DNA of 64,000 nucleotides from Formosa sp. Hel1_31_208 (GTDB lineage: Bacteria; Bacteroidota; Bacteroidia; Flavobacteriales; Flavobacteriaceae). Below, piece after piece: positions 26,380-33,698 of the stretch. Where the stretch lies: NCBI RefSeq assembly GCF_900104785.1, contig NZ_LT629733.1, positions 466,501 through 530,500 on the forward strand. Reading direction: 5' to 3'. The notes under the pieces are model-generated. The model made no database searches. It saw only the letters and a list, made by a program, of their open reading frames with translations, and was not told the DNA's origin. Within the stretch, counting starts at the first letter, position 1, and every line of letters begins with the position of its first letter. The translations under genes were made by a program, and so were the position numbers.

Positions 26380-27630
26380 TTAATCTAGTTTTTTGAATAA
26401 CACACAAGCATTGTGACCGCCAAATCCAAAGGTGTTACTCATTGCAACCTTAACGTCTCTTTTTTGTGCCTTGTTCAATGTTAAATTTAATCTAGGATCA
26501 ATATTGTCATCTACAACTTCATGATTTATTGTTGGAGGTACTATTCCGTGTTCTATTGACAAAATAGATGCAATAGACTCAATGGCCCCAGCAGCTCCTA
26601 ATAAATGTCCAGTCATGGACTTTGTTGAATTGATATTGATGTTTGATGCGTGTTCCCCAAACACTTCAGAAATCGCTTTAAGCTCAGCAACATCTCCTAG
26701 AGGTGTTGAGGTTCCGTGTGTGTTGATGTGATCAACTTCTTCAGGTTTCATACCCGCATTTTCTAAACAATTTTTCATTACAGCAATAACACCTATACCT
26801 TCAGGATGTGGAGCAGTCATATGATGGGCATCAGAAGATAAACCTCCTCCAACAACTTCAGCATATATCTTAGCTCCTCTTGCCATTGCATGGTCATAAT
26901 CTTCAAGAATAATTGCTCCAGCACCTTCTCCTAAGACGAAACCATCTCTGGTGGCGTCGAATGGTCTTGATGCGGTTTTCGGACTTTCATTTCTTGTAGA
27001 TAACGCATGCATGGCATTAAAACCACCCATTCCAGCAATAGCTACTGCTGCTTCACTTCCACCTGTTACAATAACATCACAATGTCCTAAACGTATATAG
27101 TTAAGGGCATCAATCATTGCATTAGCTGAAGAGGCACATGCAGATACCGTTGTGTAATTAGGTCCCATAAATCCATGTTTAATGGAAATGTTCCCTGGTG
27201 CAATATCTGCAATCATTTTTGGAATAAAAAAAGGATTAAATCTTGGTGTTCCATCGCCTTCAGCGAAATTTAACATCTCATTTTGAAATGTTTCCAAGCC
27301 TCCTATTCCTGCTCCCCAAATAACACCTACTCGTAATTTATTAACTTTATCAAGATCCAGCTTAGAATCTACGATGGCTTCATCTGAAGCCACCATAGCA
27401 TACTGTGTAAATCTATCCATTTTACGAGCCTCTTTTCTATCAAGAAAATCGGTGGCGTTAAAGTTTTTTAATTCGCAAGCGAATTTCGTTTTGAACTTTT
27501 CAGTATCAAAATATGTTATAGGCGCAGCGCCACTTTTTCCACTTATAAGGGCATCCCAATATTCATCTTTGGTATTGCCTATAGGTGTGAGAGCTCCTAA
27601 ACCAGTAACTACAACTCGCTTTAATTCCAT
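26380..27630 (-). CDS. fabF: 3-oxoacyl-[acyl-carrier-protein] synthase II
   Basis: The 416-residue condensing enzyme of fatty acid elongation has the Cys-His-His triad in SACASSANAM, HGTSTPLGD and MTGHLLGAAG, with the NSTKSMTGH Lys. The C-terminal GFGGHNACVLF is also typical. It lies 14 bases after acpP, whose product is its acyl carrier, and precedes rnc, the standard order in many bacteria. Confidence 0.98.
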   Translation of the reverse strand: MELKRVVVTGLGALTPIGNTKDEYWDALISGKSGAAPITYFDTEKFKTKFACELKNFNATDFLDRKEARKMDRFTQYAMVASDEAIVDSKLDLDKVNKLRVGVIWGAGIGGLETFQNEMLNFAEGDGTPRFNPFFIPKMIADIAPGNISIKHGFMGPNYTTVSACASSANAMIDALNYIRLGHCDVIVTGGSEAAVAIAGMGGFNAMHALSTRNESPKTASRPFDATRDGFVLGEGAGAIILEDYDHAMARGAKIYAEVVGGGLSSDAHHMTAPHPEGIGVIAVMKNCLENAGMKPEEVDHINTHGTSTPLGDVAELKAISEVFGEHASNININSTKSMTGHLLGAAGAIESIASILSIEHGIVPPTINHEVVDDNIDPRLNLTLNKAQKRDVKVAMSNTFGFGGHNACVLFKKLD

Positions 27631-27644
27631 AAAAGTTTATTGAA

Positions 27645-27878
27645 TTATTTTGCTTCTTCTATATAAGAGATCGCTTGACCAACTGTTGCGATATTTTCAG
27701 CTTGATCGTCTGGGATTTGAATATCGAATTCTTTTTCAAATTCCATGATTAGTTCGACTGTGTCCAATGAATCTGCTCCTAAATCGTTAGTGAAGCTAGC
27801 TTCTGTTACAACTTCGTTTTCATCAACACCTAATTTGTCTACGATAATCGCTTTTACTCTTGATGCAATGTCTGACAT
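27645..27878 (-). CDS. acpP: acyl carrier protein
   Basis: The 77-residue acidic protein has the phosphopantetheine attachment motif [15 protein letters not shown], with Ser in DSL. It carries the growing acyl chain in type II fatty acid synthesis. It is first in the acpP-fabF-rnc-pyk operon and follows a -7 promoter element by about 30 bases. Confidence 0.98.
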   Translation of the reverse strand: MSDIASRVKAIIVDKLGVDENEVVTEASFTNDLGADSLDTVELIMEFEKEFDIQIPDDQAENIATVGQAISYIEEAK

Positions 27879-27909
27879 AATTTTTTAATTTTAAGTTTTA
27901 ATTAGGTCG

Positions 27910-27917
27910 CAAAAATA
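27910..27917 (-). promoter_or_regulatory. -7 promoter element of the acpP operon
   Basis: The minus strand reads TATTTTTG, matching TAnnTTTG, 31 bases before the acpP ATG. Confidence 0.5.
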
Positions 27918-28063
27918 AAAAAACTTTATTTTAATACACACCTTATCAATAAAAATGTGTCTGTAATTTACTAAATTACTTTGAAGAATTTGTCTTTTAC
28001 GTTCTAATTGTTATTTATTATTCTTTTTTTTGTTTTCGAATAACATTAACTCTTTGTCTGTAA

Positions 28064-28630
28064 ATGAAACGTATTGTAATCTTTGCGTCCGGAAATGGCA
28101 CTAATGCTGAAAATTTAATTAAGTTTTTTCACAACAGAGAAATGGCTTCTGTCATTCAAGTACTTACTAACAATCCCCATGCCAAAGTTTTAGATCGCGC
28201 TAAGGCATATAAGGTTAGCGGTTTGTCTTTTAATAGAGTAGCTTTTACTGTCACAGACGATGTATTACATCTTTTGAAAGCATCAAAACCCGATTTAATT
28301 GTTCTTGCTGGTTTTCTTTGGAAATTTCCGCAGAAAATCTTGAATGCATATCCTAATAAAGTTATTAATATTCATCCAGCACTCCTCCCCAAATATGGAG
28401 GTAAGGGTATGTATGGCATGCGTGTTCACGAGGCTGTTGTTAAAAATAAAGAAACAGAAACAGGCATTACCATTCATTATGTAAATGAACATTATGATGA
28501 AGGGGCTATTATTTTTCAGGCGAAATGTCATGTTCACGAAACTGATTCTGCTCAAGATGTAGCTGATAAAATCCATGAACTGGAGATGGAGCATTTCCCA
28601 AAGGTTGTTGAAGATCTATTGCATGAGTAA
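28064..28630 (+). CDS. purN: phosphoribosylglycinamide formyltransferase (GART)
   Basis: The 188-residue enzyme transfers formyl from 10-formyl-THF to GAR in purine synthesis. It has the N-terminal FASGNGTNAENLI phosphate loop and the catalytic Asn-His in INIHPALLPKYGGKGMYG. The His of ETGITIHYV and the Asp of HYDEGAIIFQ complete the site. It overlaps the next gene by 8 bases and lies in a small purine-related group with a PurF-like gene further on. Confidence 0.96.
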   Translation: MKRIVIFASGNGTNAENLIKFFHNREMASVIQVLTNNPHAKVLDRAKAYKVSGLSFNRVAFTVTDDVLHLLKASKPDLIVLAGFLWKFPQKILNAYPNKVINIHPALLPKYGGKGMYGMRVHEAVVKNKETETGITIHYVNEHYDEGAIIFQAKCHVHETDSAQDVADKIHELEMEHFPKVVEDLLHE

Positions 28631-29264
28631 AAAAAAGAAAAAATATTATACCGTATGGAAGGGTCATCACACAGGTGTATTTGAATCTTGGGACGATTGT
28701 AAAGCTCAAATCAAAGACTTTCAAGGCGCACAATACAAATCTTTTGCTACGTTTGATGCTGCAAAAAAAGCATTGAAAGGCAACTATTTTGATTACATAG
28801 GAAAAAACAAAACATTTACCAGTGAACTATCCGATAACCAGCTTAAAAGAATTGGTACGCCTAATTTCAATTCTATTTCAGTAGATGCGGCGTCTTCAGG
28901 AAATCCGGGAAAAATGGAATACCGTGGTGTGGATACCAAAACCAAAAAACAGCTTTTTATTCAAGGTCCTTTTGAAGAAGGCACGAATAATATTGGCGAA
29001 TTTCTAGCTATTGTTCACGGCTTGGCGTTGCTCAAAAAGACAAATAGTAATCGTGTTATTTATACCGATTCCAAAACCGCTATGAGTTGGGTGAAAAAGA
29101 AAACTTGTAATACCAAACTTGAACGTAACGAAAAGAATAAAAGTGTATTCGAGCTTGTAGATCGTGCTGTTCATTGGTTAAAAAACAACACCTACGATAC
29201 AATCATTGTAAAATGGGAAACTAAAGCTTGGGGTGAAATACCCGCCGACTTTGGGCGAAAATAA
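28623..29264 (+). CDS. rnhA: ribonuclease HI with N-terminal viroplasmin-type domain
   Basis: The 213-residue protein has an N-terminal hybrid-binding domain of the caulimovirus viroplasmin/RNase H1 type (KKYYTVWKGHHTGVF, residues 7-21, to FDAAKKAL). The RNase H fold follows from about residue 87. The DEDD residues are visible in SVDAASSG, IGEFLA, IYTDSK and PADFGRK. It removes RNA from RNA-DNA hybrids. The ATG at 28623 overlaps the purN stop by 8 bases; a longer frame starting inside purN would add 16 unrelated residues. Confidence 0.92.
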   Translation: MSKKKKKYYTVWKGHHTGVFESWDDCKAQIKDFQGAQYKSFATFDAAKKALKGNYFDYIGKNKTFTSELSDNQLKRIGTPNFNSISVDAASSGNPGKMEYRGVDTKTKKQLFIQGPFEEGTNNIGEFLAIVHGLALLKKTNSNRVIYTDSKTAMSWVKKKTCNTKLERNEKNKSVFELVDRAVHWLKNNTYDTIIVKWETKAWGEIPADFGRK

Positions 29265-29291
29265 GTGTCTTTTTTACAGTTTAAAAAAATG

Positions 29292-29299
29292 TATATTTG
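29292..29299 (+). promoter_or_regulatory. -7 promoter element upstream of the PfkB kinase
   Basis: TATATTTG matches TAnnTTTG, 57 bases before the ATG at 29357. Confidence 0.55.
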
Positions 29300-29356
29300 C
29301 ATCCTCAAATACCGTGATATTTTTAATGTTGAACGGAACAAATTTTAAAACGATTT

Positions 29357-30283
29357 ATGAGCAAATTAGTTATCGTTGGAACTGTAGCATTTGACGCTAT
29401 TGAAACACCCTTTGGGAAAACTGACAAAATCCTTGGTGGTGCTGCAACCTTTATAGGATTAGCTGCATCACACTTCAACGTTGACGTTGCTGCTGTTTCT
29501 GTAGTAGGCGGAGATTTTCCTCAAGAATATTTAGATCTTCTATCTCAAAAACAGGTGAATATTGAAGGTGTTGAAATTATTAAAGAAGGAAAAACATTCT
29601 TTTGGAGTGGACGGTATCATAATGATATGAATTCACGTGATACTTTGGCAACCGAACTTAATGTTTTAGCCGATTTTAATCCTATTGTACCAATAGCATA
29701 TAAAAATGCTGATGTGGTGATGCTAGGGAATTTGCATCCAAACATTCAAGCTAGTGTTTTAGAACAAATGACAAATCAACCAAAATTAGTCATTTTAGAT
29801 ACCATGAATTTCTGGATGGATTGTGCGCTTGAAGAGCTGCATAAGGTTATTAAAAAAATAGATGTTATTACCATTAATGATGAAGAAGCGAGGCAATTAA
29901 CTGGAGAATACTCTTTAGTAGTCGCTGCGCGCAAAATTGAAGAAATGGGACCCAAATATGTCGTAATTAAAAAAGGAGAACACGGTGCTTTACTATTTCA
30001 TAATGATCATATGTTTTATGCGCCTGCTTTGCCTTTAGAAGAGGTTTTTGATCCGACAGGAGCTGGAGATACCTTTGCTGGTGGATTTGCTGGATATCTG
30101 GCCAAAACTGAAGATTATAGTTTTGAAAACATGAAAAATGCGGTTATCTATGGTTCAACCTTAGCGTCATTTTGTGTAGAGAAGTTTGGAACAGAACGCA
30201 TGATTCATTTAAAAAATGACGACGTGCAAAAACGTATGCAACAGTTTAAACAACTCACGCAATTCAATATTGAATTAGCATAA
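29357..30283 (+). CDS. PfkB-family carbohydrate/nucleoside kinase
   Basis: The 308-residue ribokinase-fold protein has the N-terminal GGAATFIGLAA substrate loop (from about residue 26) and the C-terminal signature DPTGAGDTFAGGF with its catalytic Asp. The lid region contains the WSGRYHNDMNSRDT segment. Such proteins phosphorylate sugars or nucleosides; whether this one uses ribose, fructose or adenosine cannot be decided by eye. It sits beside the PurF-like gene in flavobacterial purine surroundings, which favours a nucleoside or ribose substrate. Confidence 0.88.
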   Translation: MSKLVIVGTVAFDAIETPFGKTDKILGGAATFIGLAASHFNVDVAAVSVVGGDFPQEYLDLLSQKQVNIEGVEIIKEGKTFFWSGRYHNDMNSRDTLATELNVLADFNPIVPIAYKNADVVMLGNLHPNIQASVLEQMTNQPKLVILDTMNFWMDCALEELHKVIKKIDVITINDEEARQLTGEYSLVVAARKIEEMGPKYVVIKKGEHGALLFHNDHMFYAPALPLEEVFDPTGAGDTFAGGFAGYLAKTEDYSFENMKNAVIYGSTLASFCVEKFGTERMIHLKNDDVQKRMQQFKQLTQFNIELA

Positions 30284-30286
30284 AAT

Positions 30287-30314
30287 AACGCGCTCAAAAT
30301 TGAGTGCGTTTTTT
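30287..30314 (+). terminator. Rho-independent terminator after the PfkB gene
   Basis: AACGCGCTCAA pairs with TTGAGTGCGTT (one G-U), followed by TTTT. Confidence 0.8.
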
Positions 30315-30348
30315 ATTCTGAACTAGTTTCAGAAATTATAAGAATATT

Positions 30349-30356
30349 TATTTTTG
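30349..30356 (+). promoter_or_regulatory. -7 promoter element of the PurF-like gene
   Basis: TATTTTTG matches TAnnTTTG, 29 bases before the ATG at 30385. Confidence 0.55.
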
Positions 30357-30384
30357 TTATTAACGAACAACTCACAACAAAACA

Positions 30385-32283
30385 ATGAGCGATGCATTAA
30401 AACATGAATGCGGAATTGCACTCATAAGACTTAAAAAACCATTAGAGTTTTACAAAAACAAATACGGAAGCGCGTTTTATGGTGTCAATAAAATGTACTT
30501 AATGATGGAAAAACAGCACAATCGAGGACAAGATGGTGCAGGCTTTGCCAGTATTAAAATAGACACCAACCCCGGTGAACGCTATATTAGTCGCGTACGT
30601 TCAATTGCACAACAGCCCATTCAAGATATTTTTGCTCAAATTAATGAGCGTATTAATTATGAACTGGATGCTCATCCTGAATATCAAAATAATGTTGAGC
30701 TTCAAAAAAAACATATCCCTTACATAGGCGAATTGCTTTTAGGTCATGTACGTTATGGTACATTTGGGAAAAATAGTGTTGAGAGTGTACACCCATTTTT
30801 AAGACAAAACAATTGGATGCATCGAAATCTTATTGTCGCTGGTAATTTCAATATGACTAATGTGACCCAGTTATTTGATGGCTTGGTTGAATTAGGTCAA
30901 CATCCTAAAGAAAAAGCGGATACCATTACCATAATGGAAAAGATTGGTCATTTTCTAGATGATGCCGTAAGTAAAATATATAAAAGACTCAAAAAAGAAG
31001 GTTATAGTAAAAGTGATTGTTCTCCTTTAATCGCTGAAAGATTAAACGTCGCAAAGATTTTAAAGAAAGCTGCAAAAAATTGGGATGGTGGCTATGCTAT
31101 GGCAGGGTTATTAGGACATGGTGATTCGTTTGTGCTACGCGATCCAGCTGGTATTCGACCTGTCTATTTTTATGAAGATGATGAAGTTGTTGTTGTGGCA
31201 TCAGAGCGTCCTGTGATTCAAACCGTATTCAATGTAGACTTTGATGACGTCAAAGAATTAGATCCAGGGCACGCAATTATTACTAAAAAATCTGGTGAAG
31301 TCTTTATTGAGGAAATTTTAGAACCCTTAGAACGAAAGGCTTGTTCTTTTGAGCGTATCTATTTTTCACGTGGTAGTGATGCTGAAATCTACCAAGAACG
31401 AAAAACCCTAGGTAAATTATTAATGCCGAAAGTATTAGAAGCGATAGATTATGATACTAAAAACACGGTATTCTCTTTCATTCCAAATACTGCGGAAACG
31501 TCTTTCTTCGGAATGATAGAAACGGTTGAAGATCATCTCAATCAACGCAAAACCAAGGCTATTTTAGATGGTAATGGCCAGTTGTCAGCTGAACAAGTTA
31601 CGGATATATTGTCTGAACGACCTCGCATCGAGAAAATCGCTATTAAAGATGTAAAACTTAGAACTTTTATTACAGAAGATAGTAGTCGAGATGATTTAGT
31701 TGCCCACGTTTATGATGTTACATATGGTGTGATTAAACCGGAAGATAACCTCGTCATCATTGACGATAGTATTGTTAGAGGCACGACGCTCAAAAAGAGC
31801 ATCATAAAAATGATGGATCGTCTAAACCCAAAACAAATTGTTGTTGTCTCCTCTGCACCGCAAATACGTTATCCAGATTGTTACGGAATTGATATGGCTA
31901 ACCTTGAGAGTCTCATCGCCTTTAGAGCAATGTTAGATTTACTGAAAGAACAAGATAAATATCATATGGTCGAAGAAGTCTACCATAAATGTAAAGCCCA
32001 ACTAGAATTTAAGGATGCTGAAGTTAAAAATTATGTCAAAGATTTATATAGTGAATTTACTGCCAATGAGATATCTGATAAAATAGCAGAATTAATTTCT
32101 GATGAGACCGTAAGTGCAAAGGTTAAAACCATTTTTCAACCTATCGAAAATTTACACAAAGCCTGTCCAAAAAACTTAGGGGATTGGTATTTTACCGGAA
32201 ACTATCCTACAGATGGTGGTAACCGCGTAGTAAATAAAGCATTCGTTAATTTTTATGAAGGGAACAAGGAAAGAGCCTATTAG
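30385..32283 (+). CDS. PurF-like amidophosphoribosyltransferase, long form
   Basis: A class II glutamine amidotransferase domain is followed by a phosphoribosyltransferase domain, as in PurF, the first enzyme of purine synthesis. The presumed nucleophile is Cys9 (HECGIALI), after an eight-residue leader that would need removal, as in B. subtilis PurF. HNRGQDGAGF, GHVRYGTFG and RDPAGIRPVYF belong to the glutaminase; the PRPP loop VIIDDSIVRGTTLKKS is near residue 457. At 632 aa it is over 100 residues longer than typical PurF, with an insert around residues 73-115 and a C-terminal extension. It may be the main PurF or a paralogue. Confidence 0.85.
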   Translation: MSDALKHECGIALIRLKKPLEFYKNKYGSAFYGVNKMYLMMEKQHNRGQDGAGFASIKIDTNPGERYISRVRSIAQQPIQDIFAQINERINYELDAHPEYQNNVELQKKHIPYIGELLLGHVRYGTFGKNSVESVHPFLRQNNWMHRNLIVAGNFNMTNVTQLFDGLVELGQHPKEKADTITIMEKIGHFLDDAVSKIYKRLKKEGYSKSDCSPLIAERLNVAKILKKAAKNWDGGYAMAGLLGHGDSFVLRDPAGIRPVYFYEDDEVVVVASERPVIQTVFNVDFDDVKELDPGHAIITKKSGEVFIEEILEPLERKACSFERIYFSRGSDAEIYQERKTLGKLLMPKVLEAIDYDTKNTVFSFIPNTAETSFFGMIETVEDHLNQRKTKAILDGNGQLSAEQVTDILSERPRIEKIAIKDVKLRTFITEDSSRDDLVAHVYDVTYGVIKPEDNLVIIDDSIVRGTTLKKSIIKMMDRLNPKQIVVVSSAPQIRYPDCYGIDMANLESLIAFRAMLDLLKEQDKYHMVEEVYHKCKAQLEFKDAEVKNYVKDLYSEFTANEISDKIAELISDETVSAKVKTIFQPIENLHKACPKNLGDWYFTGNYPTDGGNRVVNKAFVNFYEGNKERAY

Positions 32284-32302
32284 TTAAACTGTTAGCTTTT
32301 TG

Positions 32303-32330
32303 GCACTTTATCCTAAAAAAAGTGCTTTTT
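32303..32330 (+). terminator. terminator after the PurF-like gene
   Basis: GCACTTT pairs with AAAGTGC around a 9-base loop and is followed by five T. Confidence 0.7.
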
Positions 32331-32398
32331 GTCTGATAAAAATGCATTTCGTCTAATATTTAACAACTCTTACTTAATAATCACATACATTGGTATCA

Positions 32399-32470
32399 CC
32401 ATAACATAAGTAGGTTAAGTTCATGGTAGATTTGGGGCAAAAAAAGGTGAACTTCTGTTCACCTTTTTTT
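32399..32470 (+). ncRNA. putative small RNA, copy 1
   Basis: A 5' hairpin (CCATAAC pairing with GTT-C-ATGG, 13-base loop with ATAAGTAGGTTAA) is followed by a linker TAGATTTGGGGC plus an A run. A perfect terminator ends it: GGTGAAC, loop TTCT, GTTCACC, seven T. The start is inferred by analogy with copy 2. The -7 position reads TACATTGG, one base off TAnnTTTG. A frame opening at ATG 32423 differs between copies by a frameshift, so coding is unlikely. No downstream gene on this strand could be controlled in cis. Confidence 0.65.
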
Positions 32471-32685
32471 ATTTTACCACCTGAAAAATATTAACAATAA
32501 GAAATTCAATTCTTCTCAAATTTCTTCAGACAATTCTAAAGTACTAATTACGAATATAATGAACTATTCATATGAAGTAGACATTTATTCGATGCTACGC
32601 AACTCCCAGAAATACTGATTTTTCCGTTTAAGCCAATTTATTCGTCGTTGGTCTAAAAAATTAAAATATTAGAGAAAAGCTCTGT

Positions 32686-32693
32686 TATATTTG
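32686..32693 (+). promoter_or_regulatory. -7 promoter element of small RNA copy 2
   Basis: TATATTTG, an exact TAnnTTTG, ends three bases before the repeat unit begins. This places the transcript start at about 32699. Confidence 0.6.
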
Positions 32694-32698
32694 TTTCA

Positions 32699-32768
32699 CC
32701 ATAACATAAGTAGGTTAAGTTTATGGTAGATTTGGGGCAAAAAAGGTGAACTCTCGTTCACCTTTTTT
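32699..32768 (+). ncRNA. putative small RNA, copy 2
   Basis: The architecture is that of copy 1: a 5' hairpin (CCATAAC with GTT-T-ATGG), a conserved unpaired linker and a 7-bp terminator stem GGTGAAC/GTTCACC with loop TCTC and six T. An exact promoter element stands just upstream, so the unit is a complete, free-standing transcription unit of about 70 nt. The differences from copy 1 fall only in a bulge, an A run and the terminator loop, which fits selection on RNA structure. Confidence 0.75.
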
Positions 32769-32825
32769 CATTTTCAGTCCATACCTCCACGAAACACGTT
32801 CACCAGCTTCGGTTGGTTTCCATCC

Positions 32826-32856
32826 AAAAAAAAGCAAACCCAAATGAGCTTGCTTT
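32826..32856 (-). terminator. terminator of sodA
   Basis: On the minus strand AAAGCAAGC pairs with GTTTGCTTT (one G-U) around a short loop and is followed by eight T in total. Confidence 0.7.
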
Positions 32857-32878
32857 AGTAATATCTATGTTTAAAGAT

Positions 32879-33487
32879 TTATTTCGCTTCAGCGTAACGT
32901 CTCTCTACTTCATTCCAGTTAATCACTTTAAAGAAGGCATCAATATAATCTGGTCTTCTATTTTGATAGTTTAAATAATATGCGTGTTCCCATACATCTA
33001 ATCCTAAAATTGGAGTTCCTTCACATGTCACGCCAGGCATTAATGGATTATCTTGATTTGGTGTAGAGCAAACTTCAACTTTTCCGCCTTTATGAACACA
33101 TAACCATGCCCATCCAGATCCAAATTGCGTTGCAGCAGCTTTACTAAACGCTTCGACGAATGCATCCTTAGATCCAAATGCTGCTTCGATCGCATCTTTT
33201 AAATCTCCTGACAAATAACCTCTATCTTCTGGATTCATAACATCCCAGAATAATGAGTGATTATAAAATCCACCACCATTATTTCTAACTGCCATGTTAT
33301 TCATGTCAAGATTTGTTAAGATATCTTCGATAGACTTATTTTCAAGAGTTGAACCCTCAACAGCAGCATTCAATTTCGTGGTATAACCATTGTGGTGCTT
33401 TGAGTGGTGTATTTCCATAGTACGCGCATCAATATGTGGTTCTAATGCATCATACGAATATTTTAATTTAGGTAATTCGAAAGCCAT
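32879..33487 (-). CDS. sodA: superoxide dismutase, Fe/Mn family (Mn-like)
   Basis: The 202-residue enzyme converts superoxide to oxygen and peroxide. The metal ligands are H27 (in MEIHHSKHH), the His of [11 protein letters not shown], and Asp and His of [10 protein letters not shown]. Gly-Gly-Gly before FYNH together with the NQDNPLM glutamine is the pattern of Mn rather than Fe enzymes. It has no signal peptide. The start is the ATG at 33487; a longer frame to 33547 would add 20 hydrophobic residues with no family homology. Confidence 0.95.
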   Translation of the reverse strand: MAFELPKLKYSYDALEPHIDARTMEIHHSKHHNGYTTKLNAAVEGSTLENKSIEDILTNLDMNNMAVRNNGGGFYNHSLFWDVMNPEDRGYLSGDLKDAIEAAFGSKDAFVEAFSKAAATQFGSGWAWLCVHKGGKVEVCSTPNQDNPLMPGVTCEGTPILGLDVWEHAYYLNYQNRRPDYIDAFFKVINWNEVERRYAEAK

Positions 33488-33698
33488 AATATATTGGTTT
33501 TTAAATATTAATAAATAAAACACAAATTTAAGGATAAAACAGCGCATTATAAAATTATCAAGTCCAGTGCTCTAAATACTTATGAAAAATTTAACGTTAT
33601 ACTAGTCTTAAGCGATGAGCATTATAACACATGAGAAAAACTGAGTTAAAAATTACTTGATGACATATCTTATTTTTATCTTGTATCAAATTTAACCC

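Larger units (their letters stand above)
32396..32768 (+). repeat. direct repeat pair, units 32396-32470 and 32696-32768, spaced 300 bp
   Basis: Two units of about 73-75 bases begin with TCACCATAACATAAGTAGG and end with a hairpin plus T run. The starts are exactly 300 bases apart. They differ only in one base (C32422 versus T32722), one A in an A run (7 versus 6) and the terminator loop (TTCT versus TCTC). The flanks are not similar. Confidence 0.9.
32284..32878. other. 595-base gene-free region with duplicated small-RNA units
   Basis: Contents in order: the PurF-like gene terminator, sRNA-like unit 1 (32396-32470), an unremarkable AT-rich spacer, the promoter and sRNA-like unit 2 (32686-32768), then the minus-strand sodA terminator. 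No open frame longer than about 25 codons has coding character. Confidence 0.8.

Noticed and set aside
32423..32491. Short frame starting at the ATG in sRNA unit 1
   Set aside because: The A-run length difference shifts the frame in unit 2 to an early stop, and the frame runs through the terminator stem; it is not coding.
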